DNA of 64,000 nt, from contig CBIHPP010000014.1 of assembly GCA_966212235.1 (NCBI GenBank), positions 62,001 to 126,000 on the forward strand, given 5' to 3'. The notes beneath the pieces were generated by a model. That model worked only from the letters and a program-made list of their open reading frames with translations, did no database searches and was not told the origin of the DNA. The stretch's first letter is position 1, and the number at the start of each line of letters is the position of its first letter. This document shows positions 18,909-25,754 of this stretch, in pieces. A program made the translations under genes and the position numbers. This DNA is from Niastella sp966212235 (GTDB lineage Bacteria; Bacteroidota; Bacteroidia; Chitinophagales; Chitinophagaceae).

Positions 18909-18938
18909 TTGTTTTATAAATCTAATTATATATTTTTG
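18909..18938 (+). promoter_or_regulatory. Bacteroidota-type promoter of the DUF1111 operon
   Basis: TTG (18909-18911) and TATTTTTG (18931-18938) match the Bacteroidota -33 TTTG / -7 TAnnTTTG pattern with a 19-bp spacer. The start codon is 20 bp further on. Confidence 0.6.
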
Positions 18939-18958
18939 GGCAACTATAATACATTTGT

Positions 18959-20158
18959 ATGACAAAGAAAGGAATGGTGATGGGTACGCTCATCGCTATT
19001 GTACTTGCGGCGCTGGCTTGTGAGAAGATGCTTCCGAAGGCGCCTGCCGATGATTCGATCCTCGACGGCCCCATTGAGGGGTTGACCGGCGAACAGCACC
19101 AACTATTCATCCGGGGTGATGTAGCGTTTAACGACGATGTGTTTACCACGGCAAACGGACTCGGCCCTTTATTTGTTTCCACATCCTGCGGCAGTTGCCA
19201 TGCCGGTGACGGTAAAGGACATCCGTTCACTACGCTGACGAGGTTTGGACAAACCGATAGTACCGGCAATCATTTCTTACATCTGGGCGGTCCGCAACTG
19301 CAGAACCGCGCAATTCCTGCCTTTATGCCGGAACAAATTCCGGTTGGCGCTGCTTTTTCCAAATTCACGCCACCGGCCAATACCGGGCTTGGTTTTTTGG
19401 ATGCAGTACCTGACAATACCATATTATCAATGGCCGACGATCGCGATGCCGATGGCGATGGAATATCCGGGCGTGTAAATTGGATAACGCTGCCTGTGTA
19501 TATCACCCAGCGCCCCGGCACCGTGGAAATAAATCATAGATACATTGGCCGGTTTGGAAAAAAAGCAGCCGTATACGACCTGATGCAACAAACCGCCAAT
19601 GCCTACAACCAGGATATGGGCGTTGTTTCTACTTATGAACCATACGATTCGTATACCCATGAGGAAATTGATCCGGAAGTAACGAATCAAAAAGTGCTCG
19701 ACCTGGTATTTTATTTAAGAACGCTGAAAGCGCCTGTACAACGCAGTCAGAATGATGCGGATGTGATCAATGGGAAACAACTCTTTACTAATATAGGTTG
19801 TGCTAAATGTCATACGCCGGAATTAAAAACGGGTAGTTATCCCATAGCGGCGCTGGCCAATAAAACATTTCAGCCTTATACCGATCTGTTGCTGCACGAC
19901 ATGGGCAGTGGCCTGAACGATGGTTATACCGAAGGTTCGGCGTTACCAGAAGAATGGCGCACGCCGCCGTTGTGGGGACTGGGGCTTTCGAAAAATTCAC
20001 AGGGCGGTCAATACTTTTTACTGCATGATGGACGCGCTACCTCTATTGAGGCTGCGATTTCCCAACATGGTGGCGAAGGGCAAGGCAGCAATACCCGCTT
20101 TCAACAATTGTCGGCGACCGACAAGTCGCTGCTGATCAAATTCCTTGAATCGTTATAA
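18959..20158 (+). CDS. Di-haem oxidoreductase lipoprotein (DUF1111 family)
   Basis: A 399-residue c-type cytochrome. Signal peptide with lipobox LAALAC puts it on a lipid anchor (Cys21). Two haem-binding CxxCH motifs: C77-GS-CH81 and C281-AK-CH285. The block pattern (RGDVAFNDDVF, GLGPLF, GRVNWITLP, FGKKAAVYDLMQQTANAYNQDMG, LLHDMGSGL, EWRTPPLWGLG, FLLHDGRATSIEAAI) is that of DUF1111, also called thiol oxidoreductase or di-haem peroxidase-like; enzymatic activity has not been settled. In other bacteria DUF1111 genes often accompany imelysin-type iron uptake genes; here no imelysin gene is present and the partners are a Rieske protein and a porin. First gene of the metal-box-controlled operon. 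Confidence 0.93.
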   Translation: MTKKGMVMGTLIAIVLAALACEKMLPKAPADDSILDGPIEGLTGEQHQLFIRGDVAFNDDVFTTANGLGPLFVSTSCGSCHAGDGKGHPFTTLTRFGQTDSTGNHFLHLGGPQLQNRAIPAFMPEQIPVGAAFSKFTPPANTGLGFLDAVPDNTILSMADDRDADGDGISGRVNWITLPVYITQRPGTVEINHRYIGRFGKKAAVYDLMQQTANAYNQDMGVVSTYEPYDSYTHEEIDPEVTNQKVLDLVFYLRTLKAPVQRSQNDADVINGKQLFTNIGCAKCHTPELKTGSYPIAALANKTFQPYTDLLLHDMGSGLNDGYTEGSALPEEWRTPPLWGLGLSKNSQGGQYFLLHDGRATSIEAAISQHGGEGQGSNTRFQQLSATDKSLLIKFLESL

Positions 20159-20178
20159 CCAACTAACTAATATTATAG

Positions 20179-20625
20179 ATGAACCGAAGAGATTTCATTG
20201 TAAATAGTTGTGCAGCCTGCCTCGGCGTCACGGCTGTATCGGGTTTGTTGTCTTCCTGCGCATCCACCCGCTACACAAATGGCACCATTGGCAAAGATGG
20301 ATTGACCGTAAGCGCCGATGAGTTCAAAATAAAAAAACAGGGCAAGACGGATTACAGGCCTTTTATCATTGTACGCAACGAAAGCCTGCAATATCCTATT
20401 TACGTATATCGCTTTGGCGAAACCGAATATACGGCTTTATGGATGCGCTGTTCGCACCAGGGTGCGGAATTACAGGCTTCCGGCGATCAGCTGCAGTGTT
20501 CGGCGCATGGCAGTGAGTTCAGTAATAAAGGAAAAGTTACTAATGGTCCGGCCGATAAAGACCTGCGCACCTTTCCTGTTACGGTAAACAATAATGAATT
20601 ATTTATTGACCTGAGAAAAGCGTGA
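20179..20625 (+). CDS. Rieske [2Fe-2S] lipoprotein
   Basis: A 148-residue single-domain Rieske protein. The cluster ligands are C91-x-H93 and C107-x2-H110 (CSHQGAEL and CSAHGSEF). The N-terminus combines a twin-arginine-like MNRRDF with a lipobox-like LLSSC27, so it may be folded before export and lipid-anchored, as for many Rieske proteins. It lies 20 bp behind the di-haem gene and 13 bp ahead of the porin gene, so it probably exchanges electrons with the di-haem lipoprotein in the periplasm. Confidence 0.92.
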   Translation: MNRRDFIVNSCAACLGVTAVSGLLSSCASTRYTNGTIGKDGLTVSADEFKIKKQGKTDYRPFIIVRNESLQYPIYVYRFGETEYTALWMRCSHQGAELQASGDQLQCSAHGSEFSNKGKVTNGPADKDLRTFPVTVNNNELFIDLRKA

Positions 20626-20638
20626 AACATCCATTCTG

Positions 20639-21865
20639 ATGAAAAAATATTACTTTCTTTTTATAGTCCTTGGTTTTGCACCTGCCTTGTTTGCGCAGAT
20701 AGATCCCTCGCTGTTACGGCGTACGCCTATAGATACCGGCGCCATAAAGATGAACATGGATGCGGTATATAACCGGCCGTTTTTGCAATTGGGCAAATTG
20801 CCGGTTGCCCTCGGTGGTTATGTAGAGGCCAACTATCAATACCTGAAAGAAAATGGTATCAGCGAAGGCCACCAGTTCCAGATGCGGCGGTTGACGTTGT
20901 TTGTTTCATCGTCTATTTCCAAACGCATAAAATTCCTAAGTGAGATAGAATTTGAAGACGGCACCAAGGAGATCAATATTGAATTTGCTTCAGTTGATTT
21001 TGAGCTGGCGCCGTTGTTGAACTTTCGTGGTGGTGTTATTATGAATCCCATCGGGGCATTCAATCAAAACCATGATGGACCCAAGTGGGAGTTTATCGAC
21101 CGGCCTATATCGGCTACGCAAATGCTGCCAGCTACCTGGAGCAATGTTGGTTTTGGCGTATTTGGAAAGAAGTATGCGAAGGACTGGGTATATGCTTATG
21201 AAGCCTATTTCACCAATGGATTCGACGACCAGATCATCAACAATTCAGAAGGCAGAACTTTTTTGCCGGCTTCTAAAACAAACTCCGAACGGTTTGAAGA
21301 AAGCTTCAATGGCAGCCCGCTCTTCACAGGTAAAGTAGCGGTGAAGAACCGGAAAATAGGGGAGGTGGGGCTTTCCTATATGGGCGGTATTTACAATAAA
21401 TATCAGGAAGATGGTCTGGTACTTGATAAAAAAAGGCGACTCAATGTGTATGCCGTTGATTTTAATACCACGCTGCCAAAAACAAATACCTACATCAATG
21501 GCGAATGGGCCTGGGTACATGTAGATGTACCAGATACCTATACCGAACAGTTTGGCAGAAAACAACAGGGTGGATTTGTTGATGTGGTGCAGCCCGTTAT
21601 TAAAAAACCGATGATGGGTTTTGAGAAAGCCGTATTGAACCTGGCCCTGCGCGTAGAATATGTGGACTGGAACAAAGGCGTTTTTAAATCGACTGGCGGT
21701 AATATTTCCGATGACGTGTTTGCTATAGTTCCGGCCATCAGCTGGCGGCCAACGGCACAAACCGTTATCCGGCTGAATTATCGTCGCAACCGGCAACAGG
21801 ACCTTTTAGGAAATCCACCGGTTACTATGGCGGGGTTCCAGTTTGGTTTTTCAACTTATTTCTGA
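20639..21865 (+). CDS. Porin of the phosphate-selective O/P type
   Basis: A 408-residue outer-membrane beta-barrel: signal peptide MKKYYFLFIVLGFAPALFAQ, then alternating aromatic-rich strands (LGGYVEANYQYLKENG, HQFQMRRLTLFVSSSISKRIKFLSEIEFEDG), ending in the barrel-closing GFQFGFSTYF with terminal Phe. This is the pattern of the OprO/OprP family in Bacteroidota, but substrate specificity cannot be taken from the family name. It is third in the metal-box operon, suggesting entry of a metal complex or small anion. Confidence 0.88.
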   Translation: MKKYYFLFIVLGFAPALFAQIDPSLLRRTPIDTGAIKMNMDAVYNRPFLQLGKLPVALGGYVEANYQYLKENGISEGHQFQMRRLTLFVSSSISKRIKFLSEIEFEDGTKEINIEFASVDFELAPLLNFRGGVIMNPIGAFNQNHDGPKWEFIDRPISATQMLPATWSNVGFGVFGKKYAKDWVYAYEAYFTNGFDDQIINNSEGRTFLPASKTNSERFEESFNGSPLFTGKVAVKNRKIGEVGLSYMGGIYNKYQEDGLVLDKKRRLNVYAVDFNTTLPKTNTYINGEWAWVHVDVPDTYTEQFGRKQQGGFVDVVQPVIKKPMMGFEKAVLNLALRVEYVDWNKGVFKSTGGNISDDVFAIVPAISWRPTAQTVIRLNYRRNRQQDLLGNPPVTMAGFQFGFSTYF

Positions 21866-21968
21866 TTGACGGAAACGACCCTTGAGATTGTCGCATTACA
21901 CCCTTATGATTTTCGCTTCAAGGCTGTAGGTTTGCTGTATCAAACAGTAAACACTTAAAATTATTCAT

Positions 21969-22535
21969 ATGCGACGCCTTGTTTCATTTATGCATGTATC
22001 ATTAGATGGTTTTGTAGCCGGGCCCAATGGTGAAATGGACTGGATAAAAGTAGATGACCAGATGTTTGAATATGCCGGCCAGCGCACCAATGAAAGTGAT
22101 ACCGCTTTATACGGGCGGGTAACTTACCAGATGATGGAAGGCTATTGGCCTACTGCTGGCGATCAACCCAATGCCTCCAAACACGATATTGAACATTCGA
22201 CCTGGTATAACAAGGTTGATAAGGTAGTTTTGTCAAAAACCATGGAAGGGCAGCAATTGCCCAATACCATCATCATCAGTGATGATATCGAGCACCGGGT
22301 AAAAGCATTGAAACAGCAGGCAGGAAAAGAGATCGTCATATTCGGAAGCCCATCTGCGTCACACACGCTCATGCAATATGGATTGATAGATGAATTCTGG
22401 TTGTTTGTGAATCCCATTCTTTTAGGCCAGGGCATTCCTTTATTTAAAAATATACAACAAACGACCGAATTGAAATTGGTGACTACTGCAACGTTTGAAT
22501 CAGGAGTGGTGTGTTTGCAGTATCAGAAAAGCTAA
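21969..22535 (+). CDS. Dihydrofolate-reductase-like (RibD C-terminal) protein
   Basis: A 188-residue protein of the RibD_C/DHFR-like family (RRLVSFMHVSLDGFVAGPNGEMDW; RVTYQMMEGYW; EIVIFGSPSASHTLMQYGLIDEFWLFVNPILLGQGIPLF). Such proteins bind NADPH with a DHFR fold and are usually annotated dihydrofolate reductase family; the real substrate is unknown and it is not the housekeeping folate enzyme. Stand-alone gene about 100 bp after the porin. Confidence 0.88.
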   Translation: MRRLVSFMHVSLDGFVAGPNGEMDWIKVDDQMFEYAGQRTNESDTALYGRVTYQMMEGYWPTAGDQPNASKHDIEHSTWYNKVDKVVLSKTMEGQQLPNTIIISDDIEHRVKALKQQAGKEIVIFGSPSASHTLMQYGLIDEFWLFVNPILLGQGIPLFKNIQQTTELKLVTTATFESGVVCLQYQKS

Positions 22536-22642
22536 AAGCCTTAAGCTATAAGCCATAAGCTGAAAGCCGAAGGCAATATATTTATGTGCAGCGTGAAGCT
22601 GTATTTTGCTTATAGCTTTTGGCTTAAAGCTTACAGCTTGCA
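22536..22642. repeat. Inverted degenerate short-word repeat (AAGCTATAAGCC type)
   Basis: The left tract has AAGCC/TTAAGCTATAAGCC words, and the right tract the complementary CTTATAGCTTTTGGCTTAAAG. The whole linker between convergent genes can fold into a long imperfect hairpin and may serve as a bidirectional terminator. Confidence 0.75.
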
Positions 22643-23761
22643 TTAAATCCACCTCGCCAGCCGTCGTAAACTCTCTATATTATACACCGGCGCGAACACA
22701 TCGATAAATGGCATAGCGGCTTTCATGCCGGCCACTTCGGGCCGATAGGCTGAATAACCGGCCAGCGGGTTTAACCAGATCACTTTTTTGGCTTTGTGGT
22801 GTATGATATGCATGCTTTGTTGCAGCAGATCAATATTGCCGGTATCCCAGCCATCGCTTAATATAATGACGATGGTTTTGGAGTCGATCAGTTTATTACC
22901 ATAATCACTTACAAAAGTATGGAGCGATTCGCCGATGCGCGTACCGCTGTTCCAGCTTTCGTTTTCAGAACTCAGTAATTCCAGGGCTTCTCCAAAATGT
23001 TTTTGCTTCAGCATGGGGGTAATTCTTTGTAATGTGGTACTGAAGATAAATGTTTCCATGCGCCCGTATACCTGTTGAAAGGCATACATGAATTGCAGCA
23101 GGAAGGCGGAATACAATTCCATGGATTTGCTTACATCGCAGAGCATGAGCAGCTTTACGCGATTGCGTTTGGGCCGCCGGTGTATAATATCTATCAGTTC
23201 ACCACCGCGACGCAGGTTCTTTCGCAAGGTCTGCCGCAGATCGGGCAGGTCGACTTTGTTCGATAGTTCATACCGGCGATTGGCCCGGGCTGCCAGCCGG
23301 CGCGATAAACTTCTGATGCATTTCATGAGTTCCGCCACTTCATTGCCGGGCACGGCAGAAAAGTCTTTTTGCGATAGTGATTCTTTAACACTGTAGCCCG
23401 CAGTTTCTTCCGTTTCTTTTTTACGATTGCCTTTCAGCCATGTGTTGAGTGACGCAAATTGCGCCTCGGGCGTGGGCGGTTTTTTCTTTTTCGTATCTTC
23501 TTTACGTTTGGTATCAATGGCTTTATCAAGCTGTTTCCAGTATTGGCGGAATAAATGATCAAAATCATCGAGGTTTTCCTTGCTGCGGCAAATGATGGTT
23601 TTTAATAACAGGAAGAATGATTCATGACTGGTATAATCAAAATGCTGCAACGATTGCAGGATCATTGTTTCTTCATCTATACCCACCGTAAACCCGTGCT
23701 GCCGCAGATAGCGGCAGAACTGAACGATGTTTTGGGAGAGGGAGGTGAGGCGGGTGGTCAT
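22643..23761 (-). CDS. coxE: VWA-domain CoxE-like maturation protein
   Basis: A 372-residue protein of the CoxE (VWA_CoxE) family that, together with a MoxR-type ATPase, helps mature the copper/molybdenum site or insert cofactor in CO-dehydrogenase-like enzymes. The von Willebrand A domain follows RVKLLMLCDVSKSM (MIDAS DxSxS) at about residue 205 and contains SDGWDTG for the later MIDAS Asp. Its ATG overlaps the stop of the ATPase gene (ATGA), implying translational coupling. Last gene of the cox-like operon. Confidence 0.9.
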   Translation of the reverse strand: MTTRLTSLSQNIVQFCRYLRQHGFTVGIDEETMILQSLQHFDYTSHESFFLLLKTIICRSKENLDDFDHLFRQYWKQLDKAIDTKRKEDTKKKKPPTPEAQFASLNTWLKGNRKKETEETAGYSVKESLSQKDFSAVPGNEVAELMKCIRSLSRRLAARANRRYELSNKVDLPDLRQTLRKNLRRGGELIDIIHRRPKRNRVKLLMLCDVSKSMELYSAFLLQFMYAFQQVYGRMETFIFSTTLQRITPMLKQKHFGEALELLSSENESWNSGTRIGESLHTFVSDYGNKLIDSKTIVIILSDGWDTGNIDLLQQSMHIIHHKAKKVIWLNPLAGYSAYRPEVAGMKAAMPFIDVFAPVYNIESLRRLARWI

Positions 23762-24654
23762 GATTGTTCAATCTTTGTGTGTATCCCCGTTCTCTCCAAC
23801 AACTCACTCAACGACATTTGCACCTGGCGGGTATCCTGCCATTCTTTGAGTACCACGCCCAGGGTTTGTTCAATGATGGTTTTATCGAGGTGATCGATAT
23901 GCAGGGCCGATAACGCCATGGCCCAATCGAGTGTTTCAGCGAGACCGGGTATTTTCTCCAGCTTCATTTTGCGCAGTTCCTGCATAAACCGGGTTATCTG
24001 TTCGCTGAGCTTTATATCTATTGCCGGGACTTTATTTTTTACGATCTGCCATTCTTTTTCAAAATCGGGGTAATCGATATACAGGTACAGGCAACGCCGG
24101 CGCAGTGCTTCGCTTAATTCGCGGGTGCGATTGCCGGTGAGTATAACCTGGGGTATATGTGTGGCTTTGATGGTGCCGATCTCAGGAATGGTGATCTGCC
24201 AGTCACTGAGTACTTCCAGCAAAAAACTTTCAAACTCTTCATCGCTTCTATCAACCTCATCTATCAGCAACACTGGTTTTTGTGTATGGGTAATGGCCTG
24301 TAACAAGGGACGCTTCATCAGGAAGGGCTCGCTGAAGATCGTTTTTTCTTTTTCATCAATGGTGTGCGTATCGTGCTCCGTCATTTTAAGATGAAGCAGT
24401 TGCCGCTGGTAATTCCATTCGTACAACGCATGGGTGGCGTCAAGTCCTTCATAGCATTGCAGACGAATGAGATCGGTCTGCATGGCATTGGCCATTACTT
24501 TAGCAATCTCTGTTTTGCCTACACCGGCCGGACCTTCGATCAGCAATGGTTTATTCAATTGCAACGACAGGAATACAGACATGGCAACGGCTTTGTCGGT
24601 AATGTATCCCTGTTGCTGGAGCATCAACTGTATATCGTGTAACTGGAGATCCAA
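23758..24654 (-). CDS. coxD: MoxR/CoxD-type AAA+ ATPase
   Basis: A 298-residue AAA+ ATPase of the MoxR family: Walker A GPAGVGKTEIAK, Walker B VLLIDEVDRSDE, sensor and arginine-finger region TGNRTRELSEALRRRCLYLYIDYP. In cox clusters, CoxD works as a chaperone-type ATPase with CoxE to finish the Mo hydroxylase. The best start is TTG at 24654, as no in-frame ATG lies between it and the upstream repeat tract, and the family normally begins about 10 residues before the QQGYI helix. Four-base overlap with the next gene. Confidence 0.9.
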   Translation of the reverse strand: MDLQLHDIQLMLQQQGYITDKAVAMSVFLSLQLNKPLLIEGPAGVGKTEIAKVMANAMQTDLIRLQCYEGLDATHALYEWNYQRQLLHLKMTEHDTHTIDEKEKTIFSEPFLMKRPLLQAITHTQKPVLLIDEVDRSDEEFESFLLEVLSDWQITIPEIGTIKATHIPQVILTGNRTRELSEALRRRCLYLYIDYPDFEKEWQIVKNKVPAIDIKLSEQITRFMQELRKMKLEKIPGLAETLDWAMALSALHIDHLDKTIIEQTLGVVLKEWQDTRQVQMSLSELLERTGIHTKIEQS

Positions 24655-24786
24655 AAAAAATGTTTGTTGTTTATGGTTTGTCGTTTGTTGTTGCTACCGC
24701 GCCTTGAGACTCAAAAATAGTAGGCCATCTCCAATAAAAGAACCACAAACCATAAACGACAAACTACAAACTGTTCATAGAATTTA
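24655..24786. repeat. Inverted degenerate short-word repeat (TTTATGGTTTGTCG type)
   Basis: The left tract GTTTATGGTTTGTCGTTTG (about 24667-24685) and the right tract AACCATAAACGACAAAC (about 24747-24770) are near-complementary, forming a potential hairpin inside the cox-like operon between coxM and coxD. It shares words with the tract at 17097. Confidence 0.75.
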
Positions 24787-25620
24787 TCACTTCACAGTAA
24801 CCAGGGCCTTCTTTAAGTAAACCTTCGCCAAATGCGTACGATAGGGTACCGATGCATAATGATCACCCAGAATAGATACATTCTGTAAGGCTGCGTTTAC
24901 AGCTGCCGTAATGGTCGCCTCATCGATGGGTTTCCCGTTCATTGCCTGTTCTGCCCCGGTATCGCGGAATGCATACTCGCCAACGCCAGTAAAGGCGATG
25001 TTGGTTCTGCCATCGGCAAAACGCATCACGGCGCAACCGGCCAGTGCAAAGCGCGACGCAGGTTGTGCAAACTTTTGATACGTGCTTTTTGCACCATTGG
25101 CCGGAACCGGAATGCGAATAGCGGTGATGATCTCATTGGACTGCAGGTTGGTCGAAAACAGTCCGGTAAAGAATTCGGTAGCTGGAATTCGCCTGCTGCC
25201 GTTGGGGCCCTGTACTTCCATGGTGGCATCGGCGGCCAGTACCATGGCCGGCCAGTCTGCAGCCGGATCAGCATGCGCCAGGCTGCCGCCAATGGTTCCA
25301 TAATTACGCACCTGCATATCGCCGATCATCGCAGCGCCTTCTGTAAACAAGGGCAGGTGCTGCCTGATGAGGTTATGATACATGATGTCGGCATGCGTGG
25401 CGGCAGCGCCGATCACTATTTCGCCATCCTGCTCTTTTATATCTTTTAATGCGGCAATGCCGCCAATATCTACCAGCTTTCCCGGTCGGCTCAGGCGCAG
25501 TTTCATGGCAGGTATCAGGCTATGGCCACCGGCTAGTATTTTAGTATCGCTGTCTGATAAGGCCGCAATGGCCTCATCCACTGTTTTTACCCGTTCGTAA
25601 TCGAATGCTGCTGGGATCAT
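24787..25620 (-). CDS. coxM: Mo hydroxylase medium (FAD) subunit
   Basis: The FAD-binding subunit (277 residues) of a molybdenum hydroxylase of the xanthine oxidase/CO dehydrogenase family. FAD-binding motifs AGGHSLIPAMKLRLSRP (about residues 32-48) and TIGGSLAHADPAADWP (about 105) are intact, and the C-terminal CoxM-type domain follows. The start MIPAAFDYERVKTVDEA at 25620 is the family's usual beginning; an upstream ATG at 25665 only adds repeat-derived residues. Electrons pass from the large to the small Fe-S subunit and on to FAD here. Confidence 0.93.
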   Translation of the reverse strand: MIPAAFDYERVKTVDEAIAALSDSDTKILAGGHSLIPAMKLRLSRPGKLVDIGGIAALKDIKEQDGEIVIGAAATHADIMYHNLIRQHLPLFTEGAAMIGDMQVRNYGTIGGSLAHADPAADWPAMVLAADATMEVQGPNGSRRIPATEFFTGLFSTNLQSNEIITAIRIPVPANGAKSTYQKFAQPASRFALAGCAVMRFADGRTNIAFTGVGEYAFRDTGAEQAMNGKPIDEATITAAVNAALQNVSILGDHYASVPYRTHLAKVYLKKALVTVK

Positions 25621-25653
25621 AAGAGTAATTTGATAATTCGATAATGTGATAAT

Positions 25654-25748
25654 CAGGTGGCTCACTCGCCGGCAGGCGTGGGGCTCACCTTAATTTCTTG
25701 TGCTTAAGCAAGGTGAGCTCTCCGCCAACTGGCGGAGAACCCACCTTT
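25654..25748. repeat. Intergenic palindromic repeat, copy B (nested hairpin)
   Basis: Two adjacent units. The right unit (25710-25747) has outer stem AAGGTG/CACCTT and inner perfect stem TCCGCCA-AC-TGGCGGA (25721-25736). The left unit has AGGTGGCTCAC and GGGCTCACCTT ends around a GCCGGC centre. The element lies inside the operon between coxL and coxM, so it cannot be a simple full terminator. Confidence 0.8.
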
Positions 25749-25754
25749 ATATAT

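Noticed and set aside
18909..18958. Riboswitch in the leader of the DUF1111 operon
   Set aside because: The leader is only about 20 bp from the -7 element to the start codon, too short for a known riboswitch; the palindrome explains control better.
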